Source: Oscillatoria sp. SIO1A7 (GTDB lineage: Bacteria > Cyanobacteriota > Cyanobacteriia > Cyanobacteriales > Laspinemataceae). From it: DNA of 64,000 bases. The notes beneath the pieces were generated by a model. It did no database searches, had not been told where the DNA came from, and saw only the letters and a program-made list of their open reading frames with translations. Position 1 is the first letter of the stretch. Each line of letters starts with the position of its first letter. The DNA is taken from contig JAAHFN010000004.1 in the NCBI GenBank assembly GCA_010672965.1, forward strand, positions 124,001 through 188,000, given 5' to 3'. Both the position numbers and the translations under genes were made by a program. Positions 15,601 through 23,079 of the stretch are shown here, piece by piece.

Positions 15601-15610
15601 GAGGGCAGGG

Positions 15611-17155
15611 ATGAAAATAGAAAATACAGAAGTTGTGGTTATCGGTAGCGGCATAGGCGGCCTGAGCTGTGCCGCCCTGCTAGCTCGCTATGGTTTCGAG
15701 GTAACTGTTTGCGAGAGCCACTCGATTCCCGGTGGAGCCGCCCATGCTTTCGAGCGTCAAGGCTATATCTTTGATTCTGGGCCGTCGCTATATTCCGGTC
15801 TCTCTTATCGCCCCTCGACCAACCCCCTGCGCCAAGTGCTGGATGCGATCGCCGAAGACCTGCCCTGGACGACCTACGATACCTGGGGCTGCTGCCTGCC
15901 GGAGGGAAAATTCGACACAAAGGTAGGAGCAGACCAGTTTTGCGAAGTGCTGCAAAACCTGCGGGGAGAGTCGGCGGTGCGGGAATGGCGGCAGCTCCAA
16001 AAAGTAATGGAACCCCTGGCAAAAGCTGCGATCGCCATTCCCCCTGCTGCCCTGCGCTTTGATATTGGTGCGGCTATTGTCCTCGGTCGGTTTGCTCCCT
16101 CAGTCCTGCCACATCTTGCCAACATCGCCAAGCTCAGCGGTTCCTTCGGCCGGATTATGGATGAAACTATTAAAGATCCTTTTATCCGCAACTGGCTGGA
16201 CTTGCTCTGCTTTCTGCTATCGGGACTGTCCGCCGATGGCACAATTGCCGCCGAAATGGCATTCATGTTTGCGGAATGGTATCGACCTGGAGTAGTCCTG
16301 GACTATCCGATTGGCGGGAGCGGCGCAGTGGTTGACGCTCTGGTGCGGGGTCTGGAGCGACATGGCGGAGGGCTAATGCTCAATAGTCCTGTAGAGAAAA
16401 TTCTAGTTGAAGACAACAGAGCCGCAGGAGTGCAGTTGCGCGGGGGCAAGGAAATCCGGGCGCGTCGGGCAGTAGTCTCCAATGCTTCCATCTGGGATAC
16501 TGTCAAATTGCTACCGTCCGTAGGAGTGCTTTCAGAGTTTCGAGACCGGGAACGGGAGATGCCCGAGTGCGATAGCTTCATGCACCTGCATCTCGGCATT
16601 GATGCTGCTGGACTGGAACCGAATTTGGCTTGCCATCATATAGTAGTCAACGATTGGGAAGCGGGAATTACTGCTCCTCAAAATGTCATAGCGGTTTCTA
16701 TTCCTTCTCTGCTCGACCCGTCTTTGGCTCCTCCAGGAAAGCATGGGATTCATGTCTATACTCCGGCGAACGAGCCCTATCGTCTCTGGGAAGGGATGGA
16801 TCGCCGCAGCGAAGATTATGCTCGACAGAAGGAGGCGCGTGCGGAAGTGATGTGGCAAGGCTTAGAGCGAATTATTCCCGATATTCGCTCCCGCTGCGAG
16901 GTGACTCTGGTGGGAACGCCGCTAACCCACGAACGCTTTTTGCGCCGCCACCGAGGTTCTTATGGGCCGGGGATTCCGGCGGGTAAGGGGACTTTTCCAG
17001 GACCAAAAACCTCCCTGCCGGGACTGCTCTGCTGTGGGGATTCGACTTTTCCGGGGATTGGTCTGCCAGCAGTGGCCGCTAGCGGTGCGATCGCAGCCAA
17101 TACCCTCGCTCCCATATCAAAGCATCTGGAAATGCTCTGGCAGATTGGCGTTTAA
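15611..17155 (+). CDS. CrtI/CrtH-type FAD-dependent carotenoid desaturase/isomerase family protein
   Basis: A 514-residue flavoprotein. The N-terminus has the dinucleotide-binding motif VVVIGSGIGGLSCAALLAR with the E of VCESHS at the expected spacing, then GGAAHAFERQGYIFDSGPSL, typical of the phytoene desaturase/CRTISO group. The C-terminal FAD motif is legible as LLCCGDSTFPGIGLPAVAASG. Length and the GDSTFPGIG ending agree with cyanobacterial CrtH (prolycopene isomerase) and CRTISO-like paralogues. The exact substrate cannot be fixed by eye; carotenoid cis-trans isomerisation or desaturation at the thylakoid membrane is likely. The ribosome binding site is AGGG in GAGGGCAGGG just before the ATG, in the 10 bp between the family-3 element and the gene. 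Confidence 0.8.
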   Translation: MKIENTEVVVIGSGIGGLSCAALLARYGFEVTVCESHSIPGGAAHAFERQGYIFDSGPSLYSGLSYRPSTNPLRQVLDAIAEDLPWTTYDTWGCCLPEGKFDTKVGADQFCEVLQNLRGESAVREWRQLQKVMEPLAKAAIAIPPAALRFDIGAAIVLGRFAPSVLPHLANIAKLSGSFGRIMDETIKDPFIRNWLDLLCFLLSGLSADGTIAAEMAFMFAEWYRPGVVLDYPIGGSGAVVDALVRGLERHGGGLMLNSPVEKILVEDNRAAGVQLRGGKEIRARRAVVSNASIWDTVKLLPSVGVLSEFRDREREMPECDSFMHLHLGIDAAGLEPNLACHHIVVNDWEAGITAPQNVIAVSIPSLLDPSLAPPGKHGIHVYTPANEPYRLWEGMDRRSEDYARQKEARAEVMWQGLERIIPDIRSRCEVTLVGTPLTHERFLRRHRGSYGPGIPAGKGTFPGPKTSLPGLLCCGDSTFPGIGLPAVAASGAIAANTLAPISKHLEMLWQIGV

Positions 17156-17159
17156 TCGC

Positions 17160-17425
17160 TCTATAGCAGTCAGCAGTCAGCAGTCAGCAGTCAGCTAAAG
17201 TCCTGCCATCAAAAGCCCCAACGGGAGCATTTCAATTTTGTAAAGATAGCCCTTGAGGGGCTTTGGGGACTCGCGCAGAAATAAAGTACCAGTCCAAGAA
17301 CGTTCTTTGACTTTCACCGTTCGGACGATCGCGGAGTCGAAGCCCCCCCTGCCATCAAAAGCCCCAACCCGACAATGCTTATGCTGAAAGCTGACTGCTG
17401 AGAGCTGACTGCTATATTAGGATTG
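17160..17425. repeat. GTCAGCA heptamers and dispersed AAGCCCCAA/CGGAGTCGAAG repeats
   Basis: Heptamer runs and fragments of the GGGAGCATTTCAATTTTGTAA and TTCACCGTTCGG...CGGAGTCGAAGCCCC repeats fill the gap. No gene, and no clear promoter other than CTATATTAGGATTGCC directly before the LRR gene. Confidence 0.7.
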
Positions 17426-17427
17426 CC

Positions 17428-18723
17428 ATGATTATAGGAAAAAATCGGATGTTTAAACTTTACAAGTGGCTTGCTGCGGCTGTGGCTTTGAGTTTGTCGG
17501 CTGGGATTTCTATAGATTCTGCGATCGCGGGGCAATCCAAACAGTCTGAGAACTATACCAGTTTTAGGGATTGGTGTCTGAATCAAGCCAGCATTTCACC
17601 TGACGCCAGACATACTGTAGAGATGTTGTTGGAAAATGCTAAAACTCAGGACTGTTTGGAAGCAGCGCAAGAACTCAAGAGTTCAACGACAATTCTTCTG
17701 GTTCAAAAAAAGATCAAAGATCTCAGACCTCTGTCAGGATTAACCAACCTCACTTCTCTCTGGCTCGGCTACAATGCGATCGCAGATATTAGTCCTTTGT
17801 CGGGATTAACCAATCTCACCAATCTCTGGATTGCTGGCAATCAAATTAGAGATATTAGTCCTTTATCGGGATTGACCAATCTCACCAATCTCAAACTGGC
17901 TGTTAACCAAATATCAGATATTAGTCCTTTGTCAGGATTGACGAATCTAACTGACCTTTCACTTAGTAATAACCAAATATCAGATATTAGTCCCTTGTCA
18001 GAATTGACCGAGCTTAACCAATTAAATCTTAGTCTTAACCAAATATCAGATCTTAGTCTTTTGACAGAACTAACCAATCTAAGCGCTCTTTGGCTTAATT
18101 CCAACCAAATCACAGATATTTCGCCTTTATCAAAATTAACCAATCTGAACCAACTCTGGCTCAGTGGCAACCAGATAGAAGATCTAGCACCTATTTCCGA
18201 GTTGACAGATTTGAGCTGGCTCTTACTCGATGGCAACCGGATACAAGATATCGGTGCTTTGTCAAAACTCACAAATTTGGAAGGACTTCATCTTAATTCT
18301 AACTATATAAAAAATCTAAGTCCTTTGTCAAGATTGAAGTCTCTCAAACAACTCCGTCTGGATGTCAACCACATAAAGGACATTACTCCTCTGTCAAACT
18401 TAATCAGTCTCGAATGGCTAGGTCTCGATTTAAACCAGATTGAAGACATTAGCTCTTTGTCGGAGTTGACTAAACTGGAGCATCTCGGGCTGGCGAGAAA
18501 TCCTCTGCCCAATAGCACTGAATGTCCGGTTCAACCGGAATCAATTTGCAAATTCGATTCCTCTAACCCAGCTTTACCTCCTTTTCCGCCCCTGCCACCT
18601 CTTTCGCCCCTGCCACCTCTTCCGCCCCTGCCACCTCTTCCGCCCCTACCACCTCTTCCGCCGCCACCTCCCGTTCCACCTTCGCCAACTATTCCCCCTC
18701 TGATTCCCATTCCAAGCAGATAG
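17428..18723 (+). CDS. Secreted leucine-rich-repeat protein with proline-rich tail
   Basis: 431 residues. An N-terminal signal peptide (FKLYKWLAAAVALSLSAGIS...SAIAG) suggests export; an internal ATG at 17449 gives a cleaner signal peptide and may be the true start. After a helical cap with two cysteines (WCLNQASI, DCLEAAQEL) come about twelve 22-residue internalin-type LRRs with the pattern LSGLTNLTNLWIAGNQIRDI. The C-terminal ~45 residues are almost pure Pro/Leu (PPLPPLPP), built from an 18-bp tandem unit, and could span the wall or bind partners. LRR arcs of this type mediate protein binding; no enzymatic domain is seen. It is preceded by repeats and not in an operon. Confidence 0.85.
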   Translation: MIIGKNRMFKLYKWLAAAVALSLSAGISIDSAIAGQSKQSENYTSFRDWCLNQASISPDARHTVEMLLENAKTQDCLEAAQELKSSTTILLVQKKIKDLRPLSGLTNLTSLWLGYNAIADISPLSGLTNLTNLWIAGNQIRDISPLSGLTNLTNLKLAVNQISDISPLSGLTNLTDLSLSNNQISDISPLSELTELNQLNLSLNQISDLSLLTELTNLSALWLNSNQITDISPLSKLTNLNQLWLSGNQIEDLAPISELTDLSWLLLDGNRIQDIGALSKLTNLEGLHLNSNYIKNLSPLSRLKSLKQLRLDVNHIKDITPLSNLISLEWLGLDLNQIEDISSLSELTKLEHLGLARNPLPNSTECPVQPESICKFDSSNPALPPFPPLPPLSPLPPLPPLPPLPPLPPLPPPPPVPPSPTIPPLIPIPSR

Positions 18724-18778
18724 CAGGGAAAGCGAGATTGTAGAGTAGCGTCTATCGGGTTTTCTAAATTAACGGTAA

Positions 18779-18885
18779 TATAGCACTACGAGCAAGTCAA
18801 AAGTCTCAAGGTAATAAGTCAAAGGTATAATCTGACTAAGGAGCGAGCATTTATAAATGTCTGAACTCATTTGCGTAGTGCTATA
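18779..18885. mobile_element. Family-4 miniature element (107 bp)
   Basis: Ends TATAGCACTACG and CGTAGTGCTATA (12-bp terminal inverted repeat). The interior contains AAGTCAAAAGTC and GAGCGAGCATTTATAAATGT. The second full copy at 22561-22667 is also 107 bp and lies in the opposite orientation. Confidence 0.85.
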
Positions 18886-18990
18886 AACACAATAATAACA
18901 TTGAAATTGGCAATAAGCACTAATTATTAATGAATGTTTAATATTTTGGCTATAAAAACCTCTTGACATTACTGGACTGTCTGCCTTAAA

Positions 18991-19076
18991 ATTGTAGGGA
19001 GCGGTTGAACGGAGTGAAACAAGGGCGCAAGGATTGGTATAGTTGGGTTTCACTCCGTTCAACCGCTCCCTACAAT
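18991..19076. repeat. Perfect 30-bp inverted repeat
   Basis: 18991-19020 (ATTGTAGGGAGCGGTTGAAC...) is the exact reverse complement of 19047-19076, with a 26-base loop. There is no T-run, so it is not a standard terminator. Related half-sites (GTAGGGAGCGG...GAAACCCAACGATAG) occur near 31275-31308. Confidence 0.9.
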
Positions 19077-19292
19077 TTACACATAATTTTAGCTTGGCCA
19101 AAGCATTACTCTGGAAGTAAGGCTTTTTTGGTAAAAACATCTACCGATTAAGGTGTTTGACAGTTACAAGATGCGTGCGAGTGCGTATGGCAGGACTTTA
19201 GCTGACTGCTGACAGCTGACAGCTAATCGCTTACTGCTATATCAGCACGGAAAAATAATCGAGAATGTATTGTGCTAAACAAGGAGAGTTAA

Positions 19293-20456
19293 ATGGCTAA
19301 ATTCAGAATTCTCAGCTTAGATGGGGGCGGCATCCGTGGAGTCTTGTCCGCAAGACTTCTCAAGGAAGTAGAGACAATAGTGCAGGAAACGACGGGACAA
19401 AAGTTACATGAATATTTCGACTTAGTTGCCGGGACATCCACTGGCTCAATTCTGGCTGCGGGGATTGCCTGTCAGAAAAGTGCTGATGAGATTATAGATC
19501 TGTACAAAGACGAGGGAGAGAACATCTTCCTAAAGGGGATACGCGGTCAAAGAGGATGGCGTTGGTTGGGACGATTGATAGGCGCTAATGCATTATATCC
19601 CCACGATGATGGAAGAGGTCGGGGATTGGCTAATGTCTTAAAGGGAATATTGACTAATCCAGATACGGATAAACCTGCGACCATTGCCGATCGAGAGATT
19701 AAAAAGCAAATACAACTCTTGATCCTGGCTTATGACGTTCAATCCCGAAACACAACCTGGTTTGCGAATGACGAAGATCCGGTGGAATGGGAGTACGAAA
19801 AAAAGACTGAGCTATGGAAAATATGCACCGCCTCGGCCTCAGCACCAACGTTTTTCCCTCCTTATCAAATATATAAACCATATAAAAAGAAAGAAGTCCC
19901 CTATATTGACGGTGGGGTAGCAGACAATAACCCGGCTTTGGCGGCGGTTTCCCATGCCTTCTCTATGACAACTACAGGTGACAGAAATAGACCCTCCAAC
20001 CTGGAGGAAATTGCCGTTCTTTCTATTGGTACTGGCCAAACAAATCATCCCTATACCTATAACGAGATAAAGGGTTGGGGACTCGCTAAATGGGCAACGA
20101 AGATTCCAGATATATTCCTGGATCCTGATGCGCAAAATACAGAGTACACTTGTCGCCGCATATTTCTAGGCGTAGCCGATAAAAATTATCTGCGCTTGGA
20201 TTTCGATCTAAACACGGACAAAGAAGGCAATCGCTACAACGAATACGTTTTCAAAAAGAAGAACGTAAGGAAAGAGATAAGCGAAGAAATCGACGATCCT
20301 AACGTTTGTGAAGACCTGATAGAGGCGGCTGATTGCTATCTCGATGAGGGAACAGTGCGTTATGGTTACAAGGATGCTGACTCAGGGGATAAGGCACAAG
20401 CAAAGATTAAAGTCAAGGACGCAATTAAGGAGTTTATAAAATTGCACAAGGACTAG
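19293..20456 (+). CDS. Patatin-like phospholipase
   Basis: 387 residues with the full patatin signature: the oxyanion glycine motif DGGGIRG (residues 9-15), the nucleophile motif GTSTGS (about 47-52, GxSxG) and the catalytic aspartate in DGGVADNNPA (about 206-215). The Ser-Asp dyad is intact, so it should hydrolyse acyl ester bonds of glycerolipids. No signal peptide is seen, so it acts from the cytoplasmic face. An AAGGAGAGTTAA ribosome binding site precedes the ATG. Patatins can be effectors in CBASS and other defence systems, but no cyclase or sensor gene is adjacent. A lipid-remodelling role is equally plausible. Confidence 0.88.
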   Translation: MAKFRILSLDGGGIRGVLSARLLKEVETIVQETTGQKLHEYFDLVAGTSTGSILAAGIACQKSADEIIDLYKDEGENIFLKGIRGQRGWRWLGRLIGANALYPHDDGRGRGLANVLKGILTNPDTDKPATIADREIKKQIQLLILAYDVQSRNTTWFANDEDPVEWEYEKKTELWKICTASASAPTFFPPYQIYKPYKKKEVPYIDGGVADNNPALAAVSHAFSMTTTGDRNRPSNLEEIAVLSIGTGQTNHPYTYNEIKGWGLAKWATKIPDIFLDPDAQNTEYTCRRIFLGVADKNYLRLDFDLNTDKEGNRYNEYVFKKKNVRKEISEEIDDPNVCEDLIEAADCYLDEGTVRYGYKDADSGDKAQAKIKVKDAIKEFIKLHKD

Positions 20457-20512
20457 GAAAATTGAGTTCTCCAATTGCATGAATAATTGTGCTAGGGGGA
20501 GCCGATCGCCCC

Positions 20513-20652
20513 TACAGCGTTTCTCAAATAAGTGTAATAAAGGAAACGTAGGGGCGACAGCATCGCGAGCGACTATCTCGGCTGTGGAACGGCAATTCCG
20601 GTATTGGGATGCTTCGCCCCAGACACCTCACATCAATTTGAGAAAGGCTATA
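20513..20652. mobile_element. Family-3 miniature element
   Basis: Ends TACAGCGTTTCTCAAATAAGTG and CATCAATTTGAGAAAGGCTATA, core GTAGGGGCGACAGCATCGC/GGGATGCTTCGCCCC, 140 bp. It lies downstream of the patatin gene. Confidence 0.85.
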
Positions 20653-20677
20653 GCAACCCCAGATATAGCAATCCTAA

Positions 20678-20730
20678 ATGTCCAATAACCCCGGTTTTTT
20701 CAATTCAAAAAACCGGGGTTGTTGGACATT
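20678..20730. terminator. Bidirectional hairpin terminator
   Basis: AATGTCCAATAACCCCGG-T6 pairs with its reverse complement A6-CCGGGGTTGTTGGACATT across a 6-base loop. There are T/A runs on both arms. It sits between the convergent patatin and DUF92 genes and could serve both. Confidence 0.7.
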
Positions 20731-20736
20731 TGCGCT

Positions 20737-21507
20737 TTAAGGATTAATTGCTAGGGCTAAAAGAATGGCCGCGATCGCCCCAATTGTCGTATTGATAATA
20801 TTGACGATTTCGTTGGTCAGCCAGGGAAAGCGAGTTTGCAAGGTAGCGCCAATGACGCTTTCCAAATTAGTGGCAATGAAAGCAGCAATCATACAAATTA
20901 ATACTCCGATGGGACTAACGAAACCGACTGCCCAGCCAACCAGAGCGATCGCCGCCGAAGCTGCAATTCCCGCGAGAGTTCCTTCCAGGCTCACCGCCCC
21001 CTCGGTTCCCGGGGCGACGGGTTGCAGAGTAGTAATCAAAAAAGTCCGCTTCCCATAGACTTTACCGATTTCGCTGGCGCAAGTATCGGAAAGTTTCGTG
21101 CTAAAACTGGCGGTATAGCCCAACCACAATAATTCAACAGAGATGGGAGAAGGGACGAGAGTTGCCAAAGCACAGAGCGCCGCAGTCAGAGCCGAACCCC
21201 AGACATTTTCTGGTCCTCGGGCTCCAGAACGCTTTTCAGCAATTCCCAATGCTTCTTTCTCGGCCATGCCAACTCGGGTTATGCCGGAACCGACTAAAAA
21301 ATAAAATAGCACTACAACATATCCGCGCCATCCCAAGCAGCCCCAGACGATAACGCCGAGAATCCAAGCGTGGAATATGCCAGCAGGGATAAGCATTTTT
21401 TTGAGTAGGGGAAAGGCCGCCCCCAATAAAATAGCGTTCAATCCTAGGGCCACTAGCCAAGGATTGCTTAGAAATGGATAATGTAAGAAGAGTTCTTCTG
21501 CCAGCAT
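20737..21507 (-). CDS. DUF92/TIGR00297 membrane protein, VTE6-like phytyl-phosphate kinase candidate
   Basis: 256 residues from the ATG giving MLAEELFLHYPF; the longer frame has only a GTG and reads through the neighbouring divergent gene. Six to seven hydrophobic segments (e.g. WLVALGLNAILLGAAFPLL, GYVVVLFYFLVGSGIT, IGVLICMIAAFIATNLESV) and the conserved loop SDTCASEIGKVYGKRTFLITTLQPV with PGTEGAVSLEGTLAG are the DUF92 signatures. Plant VTE6 and its cyanobacterial homologue phosphorylate phytyl-phosphate to phytyl-diphosphate for tocopherol and phylloquinone synthesis, recycling chlorophyll phytol. The start lies only 22 bp from the divergent VOC gene start, so the two promoters must overlap each other's coding regions. 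Confidence 0.82.
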   Translation of the reverse strand: MLAEELFLHYPFLSNPWLVALGLNAILLGAAFPLLKKMLIPAGIFHAWILGVIVWGCLGWRGYVVVLFYFLVGSGITRVGMAEKEALGIAEKRSGARGPENVWGSALTAALCALATLVPSPISVELLWLGYTASFSTKLSDTCASEIGKVYGKRTFLITTLQPVAPGTEGAVSLEGTLAGIAASAAIALVGWAVGFVSPIGVLICMIAAFIATNLESVIGATLQTRFPWLTNEIVNIINTTIGAIAAILLALAINP

Positions 21508-21529
21508 TTTTTTGTTAGGGATTTTTCTT

Positions 21530-21961
21530 ATGAACCGCGTCTTGTTCCATCTTGCCTTTCCGGTTGGAGATATTGCCACAACTAAGGAATTTTATGTAGG
21601 TGGCCTCGGTTGTACAGTGGGCCGCGAGTCTCCCCGCTCCGCGATTCTCAATCTCTACGACCATCAAATCGTTGCCCATATTACCAACGAACCCCTCGAA
21701 CCCCAAAAAGGAATCTATCCGCGCCATTTTGGTTTGGTTTTTCTCTCGGAATCAGATTGGGAAGCTTTAGCCGATCGCGCCTATAAGCAGAATTTGACTT
21801 TTTATCAAGAACCCAGAAATAGATTTATGGGCTTGCCTATCGAGCATCGCACTTTCTTTTTGCAAGATCCTTTTTATAATTTACTGGAATTTAAGTTTTA
21901 CTACGATCCCGAGGCTATCTTCGGCGATCGGCAATACGCCCAAGTGGGGGATATTGGGTGA
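21530..21961 (+). CDS. VOC-family (glyoxalase/dioxygenase superfamily) protein
   Basis: 143 residues starting MNRVLFHLAFPVGDIATT; I chose this ATG over an upstream TTG that would overlap the divergent gene. The fold pattern is one VOC unit pair: FHLAFPV...TKEFYVGGLGCTVG at the N-terminus, then HFGLVFL in the middle and FFLQDPFYNLLEFKFY at the C-terminus, giving the usual His...His...Glu metal ligands (H8, H71 region and the E of LLEFK). VOC proteins catalyse metal-dependent lyase, dioxygenase or isomerase reactions; the substrate is unknown. Cyanobacterial relatives are annotated only as VOC-family proteins. Confidence 0.8.
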   Translation: MNRVLFHLAFPVGDIATTKEFYVGGLGCTVGRESPRSAILNLYDHQIVAHITNEPLEPQKGIYPRHFGLVFLSESDWEALADRAYKQNLTFYQEPRNRFMGLPIEHRTFFLQDPFYNLLEFKFYYDPEAIFGDRQYAQVGDIG

Positions 21962-21983
21962 TGGGAATTGGGCAAAAAATTAG

Positions 21984-22230
21984 GGTGTAGGGTGTAGGGT
22001 GTAGGGTGTAGGGAGAAGAAGAGGAGAAGAAGAAGGAGACGAGGGGAGTATAAGCATCTTTCATCTTTTGCCTACACCCTACACCCTACACCCTACACCC
22101 TAACTATGGGAATTGGGAATTGGGCTTCCCGTAGGACGGGCGTCCCGCCTGTCCCCATGTCCCCATGTCTCCTTGTCCCCATGTCTCATTGTCCCCATGT
22201 CTCATTGTCCCCATGTCGATGCTACTACCA
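21984..22230. repeat. GTGTAGG arrays and CCCCATGTCTC-type tandem repeats
   Basis: Heptamer arrays in both orientations (GTGTAGG near 21985-22010, CCCTACA near 22073-22101), a GTAGGACGGGCGTCCCGCCTGTCC inverted repeat and four CCCCATGTCTCATTGT units. Long open frames here are repeat translations. Confidence 0.85.
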
Positions 22231-22235
22231 ATACA

Positions 22236-22463
22236 ATGAATCAAACCATCGTCCAAAAGGGTAACTTTAATCGAGTTTTAGAAATGGTGGAATCTCTGTC
22301 CTCTTCGGAGCAAGACGTTTTAATTGAAATTGTCCAAAAACGACTAAGGGAAAAACGGAGAAAAGAAATTGCGGCGAGCATTGCTGAGGCCCGTACTGAG
22401 TATAAGACGGGGAAGACGCAAAGGGTTACGGTAGATGAGTTAATGGCGGAATTGGACGAATGA
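22236..22463 (+). CDS. Small antitoxin-like protein
   Basis: 75 residues, highly charged and helical: residues 10-40 (FNRVLEMVESLSSSEQDVLIEIVQKRLREKRRKE) followed by a tail ending TVDELMAELDE. This matches the small cyanobacterial antitoxin class whose genes overlap a downstream toxin by ATGA. Here the stop does overlap an ATG (22460), but the downstream frame is only 39 codons and runs into repeat DNA. It is probably an orphaned antitoxin. A longer frame upstream is translated CCCCATGTC repeat. Confidence 0.65.
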   Translation: MNQTIVQKGNFNRVLEMVESLSSSEQDVLIEIVQKRLREKRRKEIAASIAEARTEYKTGKTQRVTVDELMAELDE

Positions 22464-22579
22464 ATTTAGTTAGGGAATTGCGCAGAAAATTTAGTACCGG
22501 TCTAAGAGCGTTCTTTGACCCGCCACCGTTCGGGCGCTCGCCTGTCGAAGCCCAGAAACTTATAGCACTACGCAAATAA
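22460..22579 (+). pseudogene. Probable toxin-gene remnant cut by repeats
   Basis: The ATG overlaps the antitoxin stop (ATGA). The frame starts MNLVRELRRKFS and then enters dispersed repeat DNA (the AGTACCGGTCTAAGAGCGTTCTTTGAC repeat, also near 17286-17312) and a family-4 element. The toxin identity cannot be recovered from about ten native codons. Position and overlap are the only support. Confidence 0.35.
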
Positions 22580-22667
22580 GTTAGGACATTTATAAATGCT
22601 CGTTCCTTAGTCAGAGGCTACTTTTGACTTTTTAATGCATGACTTTTTACTTGCGCGTAGCGCTATA
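22561..22667. mobile_element. Family-4 miniature element (107 bp)
   Basis: Ends TATAGCACTACGC and GCGTAGCGCTATA. It contains ACATTTATAAATGCTCGTTCCTTAGTCAG, the reverse complement of a stretch in the copy at 18779-18885. It is followed by a further partial repeat to about 22737. Confidence 0.85.
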
Positions 22668-22818
22668 CATCCGTAGGGGCGAATGCCAACGCCCTCTCCC
22701 TTGCCCCAATTGTCCTAACCTGATGTAGTGCTATATTGGAAGTGACGAAGAGGTTTATTAAGGATTTGAGAAGGTCAAGGAATATAGATTTAACCTGGAC
22801 GAGTCGATCGCTCAGTTT

Positions 22819-23079
22819 GTGGATCGCTTTCAAGACTATGGGTTTCAGGATTCGAGGGAACTTGTTGTCGCCGCGCTGCAATCTTTGCAGTCTGCTTTAG
22901 AATTAGCTAATAAGGAGCGATCGGCAGCTCTCTATGCTAGCAAACATGCAGAACAATCTAACGAATTAGAAGGCCCGACTCGAAGGCCACCTTTGGTAGG
23001 TTCCATGAAAGGAACTTTTGTTCTGCCATTGCCAGAATATTTTGACGAACCCACGGACGATTTTGAGGAATATATGTAA
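22819..23079 (+). CDS. Antitoxin-like protein overlapping the TPR-CHAT gene
   Basis: 86 residues from a GTG. Open frame continues upstream (FEKVKEYRFNLDESIAQF before VDRFQDYGFQDSRELV) but has no ATG before an in-frame stop at about 22758, so the 5' end may be eroded or a rare start may be used. N-terminal residues look like a ribbon-helix-helix segment (FNLDESIAQFVDRFQDYGF...SRELVVAALQSLQ). The C-terminal GSMKGTFVLPLPEYFDEPTD is the pattern of DUF2281/VapB-type antitoxin tails (G.KG......FDEP...F.EYM). The stop overlaps the ATG of the caspase-like gene (TAATG), so translation is coupled. I infer a regulator or antitoxin of the downstream protein. Confidence 0.6.
   Translation: MDRFQDYGFQDSRELVVAALQSLQSALELANKERSAALYASKHAEQSNELEGPTRRPPLVGSMKGTFVLPLPEYFDEPTDDFEEYM

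Noticed and set aside
19293-20456. CBASS system with a patatin effector
   Set aside because: No CD-NTase, Cap2/Cap3 or sensor domain adjoins; the patatin is a single gene between repeats.
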